Notes: generated from the letters alone by a model not told the origin. Shown: positions 41,676 through 50,728, numbered from the stretch's first letter. The stretch is DNA of 64,000 nucleotides from Pseudomonas quercus (GCF_012033695.1 NZ_JAAVJI010000018.1:27993-91992); one strand, 5' to 3'. A program made the numbers and translations.

Positions 41676-43097
41676 ATGCACACGTTCGATACCCAGGACA
41701 CGCTGATCATCGTCGCCATGGTCGTGGCCTATATCCTCTTTACCACCTGGATCAGCTTGCGCCTGCGCAGCCGAACGAGTGAGCAGTACATGGTGGCGGC
41801 CCGCAGCATGCCGGCCTACATCGTCGGTATCCTGATGATGAGTGAGTACATTGGCGCCAAGTCCACGGTGGGCACGGCACAGGCGGCGTTCGAGAGCGGT
41901 ATGGCAGCCTCGTGGGCGGTGGTGGCTGCGGCCATTGGCTTCCCGCTATTTGGCTTGCTGATGGCGCGTAAGTTGTACAACTCCGGCGAGTTCACCATTT
42001 CCGGCTTTATCGAGAAGAAGTACGGACGCTCCACCAAGCTCATGGTGTCGATCATCATGATCTACGCATTGCTGCTAGTGAACGTAGGCAACTACATCAG
42101 CGGCGCGGCGGCCATCTCGACAGTGCTCAAGATCAACCTCCCAGTGGCTGCCTTTATCACTGCCATCATCAGCACGCTGTATTACGTGTTCGGCGGCCTG
42201 AAAAGCGTGGCCTATGTGAGCGTGCTGCATACGGTGGTGAAATACGTGGGCATCTTTATCGTGCTGGGCACGGCCTTGTCCCTGAGCGGTGGTTTCAGCA
42301 ACGTGAGCCACGGCCTGCCGGAGCATTATTTCACCTGGGATGGCGCCATTGGTGGGTCCAAGGTGGTGGCCTGGATCGTCGGCACGGCCGGGGCCATCTT
42401 TTCAACGCAGTTCATCATTCAGGCGGTGTCGTCTACCCGCAGTGCCAGTGCTGCGCGCTCGTCTACCTTCTGGGCCGCGATCCTGTGCCTTCCCATTTCC
42501 ATCGCCTTGGGGCTGATCGGGGTGATTGCCAAGTACCTGTACCCCAGCATGGACAGCCTCTACGCCATGCCGGTGTTTCTGCAATCCATGAGCCCGGTGC
42601 TTGCCGGTGTGGTGACCATTTCCCTGGTGGCGTCGATCTTCGTGGGTGTGAGCACCGTGGCCCTGGCCATCGCGTCGCTGGTCGTGCGTGATTTTTACGT
42701 GCCTTGGTTCAAGCCCAACGCCGATCAGGAGTTTCGCACTACCAAGCTCATTGGCTTGGTGATCGGCTTTGTGCCGCTGTTCTTCGTGTTTTTCGTACCG
42801 GAAATTCTCAACCTGTCGTTCTTTACCCGCGCCTTGCGCCTGTCCATCACCGTAGTGGCGCTGGTGGCCATCTACCTGCCGTTCTTTGCCACTACCCGCG
42901 GCGCTACCCTAGGCCTGGCGGCGTCTACTATCACCACCAGTGTGTGGTATTTGCTGAAAAACCCCTATGGCATCGACAACATGTACATTGCGCTGGCTAC
43001 ACCGGCGCTGGTGATCCTGATCGAGCGTTGCCTGCCCCAGCCCACCCGCGCCGCCCAGGCGCCTGACACCACCGAGGTGCCCCATGCCCACCGTTGA
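41676..43097 (+). CDS. sodium:solute symporter family transporter
   Basis: A 473-residue SSF (SLC5-like) transporter with about thirteen membrane helices. The ATG at 41676 follows CGGAGCGA. Visible family features include Ala-Arg-Ser-Met-Pro-Ala-Tyr in the first loop, Ser-Thr-Val-Gly-Thr-Ala-Gln near residue 64 and Tyr-Val-Phe-Gly-Gly-Leu-Lys-Ser-Val near 170. It is the only transporter in the cluster and should bring the starting compound in with Na+. The gene lies 49 bp after pdxA2 and overlaps the beta-propeller gene by 14 bp. Confidence 0.9.
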   Translation: MHTFDTQDTLIIVAMVVAYILFTTWISLRLRSRTSEQYMVAARSMPAYIVGILMMSEYIGAKSTVGTAQAAFESGMAASWAVVAAAIGFPLFGLLMARKLYNSGEFTISGFIEKKYGRSTKLMVSIIMIYALLLVNVGNYISGAAAISTVLKINLPVAAFITAIISTLYYVFGGLKSVAYVSVLHTVVKYVGIFIVLGTALSLSGGFSNVSHGLPEHYFTWDGAIGGSKVVAWIVGTAGAIFSTQFIIQAVSSTRSASAARSSTFWAAILCLPISIALGLIGVIAKYLYPSMDSLYAMPVFLQSMSPVLAGVVTISLVASIFVGVSTVALAIASLVVRDFYVPWFKPNADQEFRTTKLIGLVIGFVPLFFVFFVPEILNLSFFTRALRLSITVVALVAIYLPFFATTRGATLGLAASTITTSVWYLLKNPYGIDNMYIALATPALVILIERCLPQPTRAAQAPDTTEVPHAHR

Positions 43098-44208
43098 GCA
43101 GCGTCAGGACGCGTTCCTGCCCACACCCTATGCGCAGAACCACGCCGCCAACCTGCATGAATTGCACAATGGCACGCTGCTGTGCACTTGGTTTGCCGGT
43201 ACCCAGGAAGGCATGGCAGATATTTTCGTGCTGCTCTCGCGCCTGGAGCCGGGCGAGACGCAATGGAGCGAGCCGCAACAACTGAGTAACGACACGGCCC
43301 GCTCGGAACAGAACCCTATCCTGTTCCAGGCACCCGATGGCCCGCTGTGGCTAATCTGGACTGCCCAGGTGTCTGGTAACCAGGAAACCGCCATCGTCCG
43401 CCGACGGTTGTCCACGGACGGCGGCCGTACCTGGGGGCCGGTAGACACCCTGTTCGAGCAGGCAGGCACCTTCGTTCGTCACCCGCCGGCGGTGCTGGAC
43501 AACGGCGATTGGGTGCTGCCGGTGTGGTACTGCATCACCCAACCGGGTGAGAAGTGGATCGGCAGCCATGACATAAGCGCCGTGATGATCTCATCCGATG
43601 CTGGTGCCACCTGGACGCGCCATGATGTCCCCCACAGCACCGGCTGCGTACACATGAATGTCCAGCAACTAGAGGACGGCAGCCTGCTGGGATTGTTCCG
43701 CAGCCGCTGGGCAGACCACATCCACGCCAGCCGGTCCTCTGACCGGGGCCGTACCTGGTCCGCGCCCGAACCTACCGAACTGCCCAACAACAACTCCTCG
43801 ATCCAGTACGTGAAGCTGGCCAGCGGCGCGCTGGCGCTGGTGTATAACCCAGTCAATGCCGAGGGCATCAGCGAGCGCCGGGCGTCGTTGTATGACGAAA
43901 TCGAAGACGAAGGCGACGACCGCATCACCCCAGGCGCCAATGCTATGGGCAAATCGGCAGTGTGGGGCATCCCCCGCGCGCCCATGAGCCTGGCCTTGTC
44001 CACGGACGACGGCCACACCTGGCCGGTACGGGTCGACCTGGAGCTGGGAGACGGCTTCTGCATGACCAATAATTCCCAGCAGAAGCTCAACCGGGAGTTC
44101 TCCTACCCCACCATCCTCCAAGCCCGCGACGGCAGCTTGCATGTGGCCTTCACGTACTTTCGGCAGAAGATCAAACACGTGCGCCTGCCGCTCAACAGCG
44201 TGCAATGA
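43084..44208 (+). CDS. cytoplasmic Asp-box beta-propeller protein (sialidase/BNR-like)
   Basis: A 374-residue protein of the BNR/Asp-box (sialidase-like) fold. Four Asp boxes are clear: Ser-Thr-Asp-Gly-Gly-Arg-Thr-Trp (110-117), Ser-Ser-Asp-Ala-Gly-Ala-Thr-Trp (170-177), Ser-Ser-Asp-Arg-Gly-Arg-Thr-Trp (218-225) and Ser-Thr-Asp-Asp-Gly-His-Thr-Trp (306-313). There is no signal peptide and no Phe/Tyr-Arg-Ile-Pro motif of true sialidases, so sialic acid hydrolysis is doubtful. A cytoplasmic hydrolase or lyase acting on an imported glycoside or glycosyl acid would fit its place between the symporter and an SDR gene. The reaction is unknown. Confidence 0.82.
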   Translation: MPTVEQRQDAFLPTPYAQNHAANLHELHNGTLLCTWFAGTQEGMADIFVLLSRLEPGETQWSEPQQLSNDTARSEQNPILFQAPDGPLWLIWTAQVSGNQETAIVRRRLSTDGGRTWGPVDTLFEQAGTFVRHPPAVLDNGDWVLPVWYCITQPGEKWIGSHDISAVMISSDAGATWTRHDVPHSTGCVHMNVQQLEDGSLLGLFRSRWADHIHASRSSDRGRTWSAPEPTELPNNNSSIQYVKLASGALALVYNPVNAEGISERRASLYDEIEDEGDDRITPGANAMGKSAVWGIPRAPMSLALSTDDGHTWPVRVDLELGDGFCMTNNSQQKLNREFSYPTILQARDGSLHVAFTYFRQKIKHVRLPLNSVQ

Positions 44209-44223
44209 TCCGGGGGTGACGAG

Positions 44224-44910
44224 ATGGAACCAGTACGCAAGGCAGCCTTGGTAACCGGCGTGAGTTCCGGTATTGGCCTGGCTATCGCTCGACGCTTGTT
44301 AGCGACGAGCTGGCAGGTTATCGGTATGAGCCGCACAGCGCCGGACCTAAAGCACCCAAGCCTGCGGTGGATCGGTGTGGACCTGAGCGACCGGGAGGCA
44401 ACCGCCCAGGCGCTGGCCGACGTGGCGCCGGTCAACGCTATTGTTCATGCCGCCGGGTTCATGCGCACCGCCTCGCTGGGCGAATTGAAACTGGAAGACG
44501 GCCAGGCCATGTGGCGCGTGCATGTAGAGGCAGCCACGCAACTGGTGGACCGCCTGTACAGCCAGTTGGGGCAGGGCGGTCGTGTGGTGATCGTGGGCAG
44601 CCGTACCATGTATGGCGCGGCCGGGCGAAGCCAGTATGCGGCGACCAAAGCGGCATTGATGGGGCTGGTGCGGTCGTGGGCACTGGAGCTGGGACCCCAG
44701 GGGATAACCGTGAACCTGGTGGCGCCTGGCGCCACGGACACGCCCATGCTGCGTGACCCGGCCCGTCAGGGTACGCCGCCGCGCCTGCCACCGTTGGGCC
44801 GGTACGTACAGCCTGAAGAGGTGGCCGGGTACGTCGGCTTTCTGCTGGGGCCGGATGCGGGGGCGATTACGGGTCAGCAGCTGGTGATCTGTGGTGGCGC
44901 CTCGCTCTGA
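44224..44910 (+). CDS. short-chain dehydrogenase/reductase of the sugar-acid cluster
   Basis: A 228-residue SDR. Cofactor loop Thr-Gly-Val-Ser-Ser-Gly-Ile-Gly (11-18), His-Ala-Ala-Gly near 76, catalytic Ser in Val-Gly-Ser-Arg and Tyr-Ala-Ala-Thr-Lys near 140. It is on the shorter side for the family. It begins 15 bp after the propeller gene and is therefore probably an oxidation step of the same pathway, perhaps turning a free sugar or alcohol into the acid used by later enzymes; that assignment is inference. Confidence 0.87.
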   Translation: MEPVRKAALVTGVSSGIGLAIARRLLATSWQVIGMSRTAPDLKHPSLRWIGVDLSDREATAQALADVAPVNAIVHAAGFMRTASLGELKLEDGQAMWRVHVEAATQLVDRLYSQLGQGGRVVIVGSRTMYGAAGRSQYAATKAALMGLVRSWALELGPQGITVNLVAPGATDTPMLRDPARQGTPPRLPPLGRYVQPEEVAGYVGFLLGPDAGAITGQQLVICGGASL

Positions 44911-44953
44911 GGTACAGTAGCGCCCACCGCCGCCGTATTTTGCAAGGACACGA

Positions 44954-45748
44954 ATGAAAGTCGCCAACCGCCGCCAGGCCATCCTTGAACGGGTGCTGGC
45001 CAACCCTGGCAATACCAATGTGGAGACGCTGTGTGAGGCGCTGGGCGTTTCGGAGGCTACTGTGCGCCGGGACCTCACAGCCCTGGCAGAGCAGGGGCTG
45101 ATCATGCGCACGTACGGCGGGGCTGCGCATGTGGGGGCACGCGAGCCGGAGCCTTCGCTGGAAGAGCGCAGCACACTGTCGGCTATGGAAAAAAGTACCA
45201 TTGCCCGCGCAGCGCTGGGCTTTATCCAGGACCATGACACGGTGCTGCTCGATGGCGGCACCACCACGCTGGCACTGGCGCAGCTGTTGAACGAGCGCAC
45301 CGGGCTGCACGTGATTACCAACAACATGCTGGCTGTGCCCTGGCTGCGTAACCTGCCCGAAGGCCAGGTCACCTTGCTCGGTGGTGAGTTACGGGTGGGC
45401 AGCATGTCCAGCGTAGGGCCAGCGGCCATGGCCGCATTGGCACGGCTGAGCGCGGACAAGGTATTTCTCAGCGCCGATGGGGTAGTGGCCGAGCGGGGGT
45501 TATGTGAGGCCAGCGCCGCCCAGGCCTACCTTAAGGAACAGATGATTAACCAAGCTGCCCACGTGTTCGTGCTGGCTGATGCCAGCAAGCTGGGCCGCGA
45601 TCATCAACAACACTGGACGCCCCTTAAAACAGAGTGGACGCTAATCACGGCGGGCGCTCAGCCGGAGCAACTGACAGCGTTTGAAGGCTTGCCGTGGGTA
45701 AAGGTACATTCGGTGAGCGGCCCACCCAATGAATCCGAAGCGCGCTGA
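44954..45748 (+). CDS. DeoR/GlpR family transcriptional regulator
   Basis: A 264-residue DeoR-type repressor: N-terminal HTH (about 5-60, with the family recognition helix Ser-Glu-Ala-Thr-Val-Arg-Arg-Asp-Leu) and a C-terminal sugar-phosphate-binding DeoRC domain (about 75-235, with Leu-Leu-Asp-Gly-Gly-Thr-Thr-Thr). Such repressors respond to phosphorylated sugar intermediates. Its position at the end of the kinase/lyase cluster makes it the likely local regulator, possibly through the nested palindrome at 37143-37205. Confidence 0.9.
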   Translation: MKVANRRQAILERVLANPGNTNVETLCEALGVSEATVRRDLTALAEQGLIMRTYGGAAHVGAREPEPSLEERSTLSAMEKSTIARAALGFIQDHDTVLLDGGTTTLALAQLLNERTGLHVITNNMLAVPWLRNLPEGQVTLLGGELRVGSMSSVGPAAMAALARLSADKVFLSADGVVAERGLCEASAAQAYLKEQMINQAAHVFVLADASKLGRDHQQHWTPLKTEWTLITAGAQPEQLTAFEGLPWVKVHSVSGPPNESEAR

Positions 45749-45811
45749 ACCGCCTGCTTTACGTTACCCTTGCCTGCGTTGTCAGCCGTCCAGCGCCTGG
45801 AGAACCCGCTC

Positions 45812-45976
45812 GTGAACCGACAGAAAAAGATCAAACAGCTGCTCAAAGCGCATGCCAAAAAGGCCAGCGCGAAGCTGGCCCCTGTGAAGAAGGACAAATA
45901 CATCAGCAAGGCAGACCGCGCCAAGCTGGCCGAAGAGGCCCAGCTGGCGGCGCCATCATCCCCATCAGTGCCCTGA
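45812..45976 (+). CDS. small basic protein, DUF2986 type
   Basis: A 54-residue, strongly basic protein starting at a GTG preceded by GGAG. The sequence opens with Asn-Arg-Gln-Lys-Lys-Ile-Lys-Gln-Leu-Leu-Lys and contains Lys-Lys-Asp-Lys-Tyr-Ile-Ser-Lys-Ala-Asp-Arg-Ala, the conserved core of DUF2986. Function unknown; the charge suggests nucleic-acid or ribosome contact. It ends 1 bp before the end of the convergent GST gene. Confidence 0.8.
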   Translation: MNRQKKIKQLLKAHAKKASAKLAPVKKDKYISKADRAKLAEEAQLAAPSSPSVP

Positions 45977-45977
45977 C

Positions 45978-46604
45978 TCAGCGACCGTAAGCGTACTCAC
46001 CACCCTGTTCGATGGCTTTTTTGTACGCGGGGCGCACTTGTAGCCGTTCAACCCAGGCGGCCAGGTGAGGGTAGGCGTCAATCTTGCCCCGCGCCTTGGC
46101 CAACTCGCCAATGAAACTCATCTGGATATCGGCCCCGGTCAACGCTTCACCGACCAGGTAGGGCGTCAGGCCCAGCGCCGTGTTCAGGTAGCCAAGGTAG
46201 TTCTCCAGTTCCGAATCGATCCTGGGTTTCAAGGGGGCGCCGGCGTCACCCAGGCGGCCTACATACAGGTCAAGCATCAGTGGCAGCATGGCTGAGCCTT
46301 CGGCGAAGTGCAGCCATTGCACGTATTCATCGTAGGTTGCAGTGGCCGGGTCGGGCTGCAGGCGACCTTCGCCGTGGCGGCGAATCAGGTAGTCCACGAT
46401 CGCGCCGGATTCGATCAGCACATGAGGGCCGTCTTCAATCACAGGGGACTTGCCCAGCGGGTGGACAGCCTTGAGTTCGGCAGGGGCCAGGTTGGTGTCC
46501 GGGTCACGCTGGTAGCGCTTGATTTCATAAGGCACCTCCAGTTCTTCCAGCAGCCACAGAATGCGTTGCGAACGGGAGTTGTTGAGGTGGTGAACGGTGA
46601 TCAT
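45978..46604 (-). CDS. glutathione S-transferase family protein
   Basis: A 208-residue GST, starting at the ATG at 46604 (GGAGCTTTG upstream). The N-terminal thioredoxin-like domain (about 1-78) has Asn-Asn-Ser-Arg-Ser-Gln-Arg-Ile-Leu-Trp-Leu-Leu-Glu-Glu-Leu and the glutathione-binding Ser-Pro-Val-Ile-Glu-Asp and Glu-Ser-Gly-Ala-Ile segments. The C-terminal helical domain ends with Ala-Trp-Val-Glu-Arg. The active-site residue is probably the Ser of Asn-Asn-Ser-Arg-Ser. It detoxifies electrophiles or acts as a glutathione-dependent reductase; substrate unknown. Confidence 0.9.
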   Translation of the reverse strand: MITVHHLNNSRSQRILWLLEELEVPYEIKRYQRDPDTNLAPAELKAVHPLGKSPVIEDGPHVLIESGAIVDYLIRRHGEGRLQPDPATATYDEYVQWLHFAEGSAMLPLMLDLYVGRLGDAGAPLKPRIDSELENYLGYLNTALGLTPYLVGEALTGADIQMSFIGELAKARGKIDAYPHLAAWVERLQVRPAYKKAIEQGGEYAYGR

Positions 46605-46774
46605 CAAAGCTCCAGGCGTGTGCAGGTGAGTACCAGTGGACCCTCCTGCCACCTAGGCGTGCCGTAAACGTTCACGGCTAGAGGTGTTCACTGCCCACGC
46701 GTTGCCAATCCCCTTGAACCATCGCGGCGCGGGCTTTCTCTGATGCTTGAACCCGCCTGCTTACGGATTGACCC

Positions 46775-47449
46775 ATGCGCGACAAAACCTCTTTTATCTT
46801 CGACCTCGATGGCACCTTGACCGACAGCGTGTACCAGAACGTGGCGGCCTGGAAAGAAGCCTTGGACGCCGAAGGCATTCCCCTGCCCATGTGGCGCTTG
46901 CACCGCAAGATCGGCATGAGCGGCGGCCTGATGCTGAAAAACCTGTCCCGTGAGACAGGCCTGGACCTGACCGAGGAACAGGCCGAGCGTTTGAGCAAGC
47001 GCCACAGCGAAGCGTATGAACGCCTGCAAGGGCAGATCATTGCATTGCCCGGCGCGGTAGATCTGCTGAAGAAGCTGGATGCGGAGAACTTGAAGTGGTG
47101 CATCGCCACCAGCGGCGAAATGTCGACCGCTGAAATCAACCTCAAGGTGCTAGGGCTGGATAAGGACAAGATCACCCTAGTGACCCGTGACGACGTGAAG
47201 CAGGGTAAGCCTGACCCCAGCCTGTTTATCGCCGGTGCCGACAAGATGGGGGTGCCCATCGAGGAATGCCTGGTGATTGGCGACGCCATCTGGGACATGC
47301 TCGCGGCGCGCCGTGCCAAGGCCACCGGGATCGGCTTGCTGTCGGGCGGTTACGACATCAGCGAGCTGGAGCGCGCAGGGGCCTTGCGGGTGTATGAAGA
47401 ACCCCTGGACCTGTTGAATCACCTGGATGAAGTGGCGTCGTTCGAATAA
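46775..47449 (+). CDS. HAD-superfamily phosphatase
   Basis: A 224-residue haloacid-dehalogenase-type phosphatase with a helical cap. Motif I Asp-Leu-Asp-Gly-Thr-Leu-Thr-Asp (10-17) supplies the nucleophile Asp and the acid Asp, motif II is Ala-Thr-Ser-Gly (about 110), motif III Lys-Gln-Gly-Lys-Pro-Asp-Pro (about 146) and motif IV Gly-Asp-Ala-Ile-Trp-Asp-Met (about 169). It resembles the beta-phosphoglucomutase/phosphoglycolate phosphatase group. Substrate uncertain. Followed by REP repeats. Confidence 0.9.
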   Translation: MRDKTSFIFDLDGTLTDSVYQNVAAWKEALDAEGIPLPMWRLHRKIGMSGGLMLKNLSRETGLDLTEEQAERLSKRHSEAYERLQGQIIALPGAVDLLKKLDAENLKWCIATSGEMSTAEINLKVLGLDKDKITLVTRDDVKQGKPDPSLFIAGADKMGVPIEECLVIGDAIWDMLAARRAKATGIGLLSGGYDISELERAGALRVYEEPLDLLNHLDEVASFE

Positions 47450-47463
47450 ACAACGGCGCATGG

Positions 47464-47752
47464 TGTGGGAGCTGGCGAAGCCGGCGAATGTGCTCGAATG
47501 ACGTTATACGGGTGGTCGGCGTTAAACATTCGCGGGCGCTGCCGGAAGGCCGGCCCCCCACTCCTACAATGCGGCACGTATTGCCTTCTGTGGGAGCTGG
47601 CGAAGCCGGCGAACGTGCTTGAATGATGTTATACGGGTGGTCGGCATCAAGCATTCGCGGGCGCTGCCGGAAGGCCGCCCCCCCCACGCCTACAGGCCCC
47701 TGCTTCTGTGGGAGCTGGCGAAGCGCGGGTGCAGCCGGCGAACTTGGATGGT
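47464..47752. repeat. three REP-like repeats, ~120 bp period
   Basis: Two near-identical units start with TGTGGGAGCTGGCGAAGCCG at 47464 and 47589, each with GAATG.CGTTATACGGGTGG in the middle and GGGCGCTGCCGGAAGGCC near the end. A third, partial unit begins at 47707. The head matches the heads of the arrays at 22.8 and 63.1 kb. The array fills the gap between the HAD and the following hypothetical gene. Confidence 0.85.
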
Positions 47753-47814
47753 CGGGCGTATACTGTGGCCACATGGCTCGGCTTGCGGCCCGTGACCTTC
47801 AGGAGCACTACCAC

Positions 47815-48225
47815 ATGGATGGGTTCATCGATACCCCTGCACTACAGGCGCTGGCTGCCGGCGATAGCCTTATAACCACCCCCTGCGCGTGCCTGGCCCG
47901 CGACCTGAGCGGCTGGTCCAACTGGCCCGTGGGCTACCGCGATGCTCATTTCGAGCAACTGGGTACATTGGCCCGATACGCGCCCGAGCACGCTACGCTG
48001 GACGAGTACGACCCCGACCACATGGGCTACTGGTCGCCCACCGCACCCATCGCGGTGCAGTTCTACCCTTGCAACCAAGCCACCGTGTGGCGTTGCCTGG
48101 CCTGCAGCCGGGTTTACCTGCGTCATAACGACGATGGCGCCTACCACGTGGCACCACGCATTCGCCGGCTGCAGGGTGCCTTGATCGTAGACGCGGCCCA
48201 CCCCCGTGAGGGGCGCGAGCCTTGA
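47815..48225 (+). CDS. hypothetical protein with a cysteine knuckle
   Basis: A 136-residue protein I do not recognise. I choose the ATG at 47815, nine bases after AGGAG; a second ATG at 47773 has no good ribosome site. It has Cys24 and Cys26 in Pro-Cys-Ala-Cys and Cys86, Cys94 and Cys97 in Tyr-Pro-Cys...Trp-Arg-Cys-Leu-Ala-Cys, which could bind zinc. It is rich in Trp and Tyr, and has no signal or membrane segment. The stop is 10 bp before the convergent end of the PQQ dehydrogenase gene. Coding is supported by its codon use and ribosome site. Confidence 0.65.
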   Translation: MDGFIDTPALQALAAGDSLITTPCACLARDLSGWSNWPVGYRDAHFEQLGTLARYAPEHATLDEYDPDHMGYWSPTAPIAVQFYPCNQATVWRCLACSRVYLRHNDDGAYHVAPRIRRLQGALIVDAAHPREGREP

Positions 48226-48235
48226 GCATCACACT

Positions 48236-50605
48236 TTAGTTCACCCTGAACGCCACCACGCTATCACCCAGGGTAGTCCCCAGCCCGGAATGCCCGCCTG
48301 CTGAAATCACCACATACTGCTTGCCGTCACTGCCCAGGTAGGTGGAAGGCGTGGCCTGGCCCCCTGCGGGCAGTTCGGTCTGCCACAGCAGCGCCCCGGT
48401 GTCGATGTCATAGGCCCTGAAGAAATTGTCGGCCGTTGCCCCTTGGAACACCAACCCGCCAGCGGTCGCCAACGGCCCGCCATGGGCGACCATGCCAACC
48501 GGGAAACCCACAGGGAAGCGATCAGCCAGGAACGCTGTCTTCAAGTTCTTGGTGGTCCCCGTGCGGCGTAGCCACTGGGTTTTGCCGGTCTTCAGGTCCA
48601 CGCCAGCCATGCGCCCCCATGGCGGCGCGATACACGGTATACCCAGGGACGACACAAATTGCTTGATCTTGATGGCGTAGTCCCCCTGGAAGTTCTCGTT
48701 CCAGTAGGGGGAGCCTTCTTCGGTAAACAGGCGCTTTTCAGGGTGTTGTGTGTCACGTTTGATCAGGTCGTAACGGTAGGCCAGGCGCACAGGCGTGGCG
48801 ATCAGCAACTGGCGATCCGGGTCCACGGCGACCGAGCCCCAGTTGAACACACCAATGTTGCCAGGGAAAATCAACGAACCTTGCTCGGTGGCCGGCGTCC
48901 AGGGGTTGGCGTCGTAGCGCAGCCTATGAAAGCTGATGCGGCAGGCCATCTGATCGAAAGGCGTGAGCCCCCACATGGCGTTTTCGCTTAACGGCTTAGG
49001 GATGAAATTGATACCAGACACGGCTTGCGTCTGTGCAAAGTGCTCCCCTGGCACGCCGCCCTCCGTGGACACCTTGACCTCGTTCACCGGCACGAGGGGT
49101 TCGCCGGTCAGGCGGTTGAGTACGAACAGGTTGCCCACCTTGGTGGGCAGCACCAGTGCCGGCTGCTTGCTACCGTCTTCGCCGATGTCCAGAAGGCTGG
49201 GCTGGGAAGGGTTGTCACGGTCCCACAGGTCATTGTTGGAGGTCTGGAACTTCCATTTGAATGCACCGGTGTTCAGGTCCAGCGCTACCAGGGTGTCACG
49301 GAAGATTTCCGTGTTATTGGCCGGGTTGCGCCGGGCTCCCAGTTCATCGGGCGAGGCGTTGCCGAAGGGCACGTAGACCAGGCCGTTTTTCACATCAGCG
49401 CTTAGGGTAGCCCAGGCCACTGGGGTGTCCTGGGGGTACGTCTGGCCTGCCGCGATAGGCTGGGTCGCCGTGGGGTTGGCAGGGTCGAAGTTCCACACCA
49501 GTTGGCCGGTGACGGCGCTGTAGGCGCGGATGACCCCGGACGGGTTGCCGTCTTTGTAGCCGTTGTCCATCACCGAGCTGCCCAGTACAACCAAGCCGCC
49601 AGCCACCAGCGGGGCCGACGTTTGCATCAAGGCATGGGGGCGAAGCGTGCCCATGTTGGCGCTCAGGTCAACAACGCCCTTGTCGCCGAACCCTTCGCAC
49701 AGTTTCCCGGTATCGGCGTCCAGCGCCAGCAGCCGCGCATCGGCGGTGGCCATCAGAATGCGCTTGGCACAGGCGGCGGGTGGAGTACCGGCCGTTTCTG
49801 GCGCGACAGCGTAATAGCTCACACCTCGGCAGGTCTGGTGCTGCTGCAGGTACGACCGGTTTTTTTCCGGTACGTACTTCCAGGCCAGGGTTCCGGTTTC
49901 CGGAACCAGGGCATGCACCTCGTTATGGGCCGTGCACAGGTAGACCCGGTTGTTGACCTTCAAGGGTGTGGCCTCAAACGTATATTCGCGGGCGTCTGTG
50001 TTCGGGTCGCGCAGGTCACCGGTGTGGTACTCCCAGGCTGGCACCAGGGTGCTCACGTTGCGGGTGTTGATCTGGTCCAGGGTAGAGAAGCGCTGGCCAA
50101 GGTTCGTGCCGCCGTACGCCGCCCAGTCGCTTCCGGCAGCGGTGCTGCTACGGGCCGTTGCGGGGTTGCCCAGCGTACCGGCGATGGGGTAGGGGTCGTA
50201 CAGGGTCAGGGCAAGCACCATGGCCATCATCACGGCAACCGTGGTGCCCAGCACCGGGTGAAAACGGCGGGTATCGCTGGCCGTGTGGGCCTGCATCAAG
50301 GGGCGGACCACCCAGGGCATGGCCAGCCAGAAGCCCACCAGTGCAAACACGTCGCCCCGGGGAATCCACTGCCACTTGTCAAACCCCACTTCCATAATGA
50401 TCCAGGCCAGAATGACCCACATCAGCAAAGCGTAAAGGGTGAGTGCACTGCGCTTTCTGAGCCACAGCAACACCGCTGTGAGCAGGATCACACTGCCGAT
50501 GGCCAGGTAGGCCGGGGACCCGCCCGCCAGCAGGAGGCGCCCCCCCATGTACACCAGTGCCACCGCCAGGGCTGCCATCAGGGCGCTCGTTGCTTTCAGG
50601 ACCAT
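48236..50605 (-). CDS. membrane-bound PQQ-dependent dehydrogenase (glucose/quinate/shikimate family)
   Basis: A 789-residue quinoprotein: five N-terminal membrane helices (about 5-145) that pass electrons to ubiquinone, then a periplasmic eight-bladed PQQ propeller (about 165-789). The probable catalytic Asp is in Asn-Asn-Asp-Leu-Trp-Asp-Arg-Asp, aligning with Asp466 of E. coli Gcd. Thr-Cys-Arg-Gly-Val-Ser-Tyr and the C-terminal Gly-Gly-Gln-Ala-Thr-Pro block are conserved. It oxidises glucose to gluconate or quinate/shikimate in the periplasm; gcd and quiA-type enzymes are alike and I cannot decide between them. No PQQ biosynthesis genes are present here. Confidence 0.9.
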   Translation of the reverse strand: MVLKATSALMAALAVALVYMGGRLLLAGGSPAYLAIGSVILLTAVLLWLRKRSALTLYALLMWVILAWIIMEVGFDKWQWIPRGDVFALVGFWLAMPWVVRPLMQAHTASDTRRFHPVLGTTVAVMMAMVLALTLYDPYPIAGTLGNPATARSSTAAGSDWAAYGGTNLGQRFSTLDQINTRNVSTLVPAWEYHTGDLRDPNTDAREYTFEATPLKVNNRVYLCTAHNEVHALVPETGTLAWKYVPEKNRSYLQQHQTCRGVSYYAVAPETAGTPPAACAKRILMATADARLLALDADTGKLCEGFGDKGVVDLSANMGTLRPHALMQTSAPLVAGGLVVLGSSVMDNGYKDGNPSGVIRAYSAVTGQLVWNFDPANPTATQPIAAGQTYPQDTPVAWATLSADVKNGLVYVPFGNASPDELGARRNPANNTEIFRDTLVALDLNTGAFKWKFQTSNNDLWDRDNPSQPSLLDIGEDGSKQPALVLPTKVGNLFVLNRLTGEPLVPVNEVKVSTEGGVPGEHFAQTQAVSGINFIPKPLSENAMWGLTPFDQMACRISFHRLRYDANPWTPATEQGSLIFPGNIGVFNWGSVAVDPDRQLLIATPVRLAYRYDLIKRDTQHPEKRLFTEEGSPYWNENFQGDYAIKIKQFVSSLGIPCIAPPWGRMAGVDLKTGKTQWLRRTGTTKNLKTAFLADRFPVGFPVGMVAHGGPLATAGGLVFQGATADNFFRAYDIDTGALLWQTELPAGGQATPSTYLGSDGKQYVVISAGGHSGLGTTLGDSVVAFRVN

Positions 50606-50728
50606 CGCGTTTTTCCTGTGTAGTCGAAGTCAGCCTTATACCAGCCGCTGCCAGGGCAGGTCTGCGATTATCGACATCCCTTCAGAAAATACTGCTCATG
50701 CCGGATTGCAAGGGGCAGCGCCCTATGA

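Noticed and set aside
43084..44208. True exo-sialidase
   Set aside because: No Phe/Tyr-Arg-Ile-Pro motif and no signal peptide; only the Asp-box propeller is supported.
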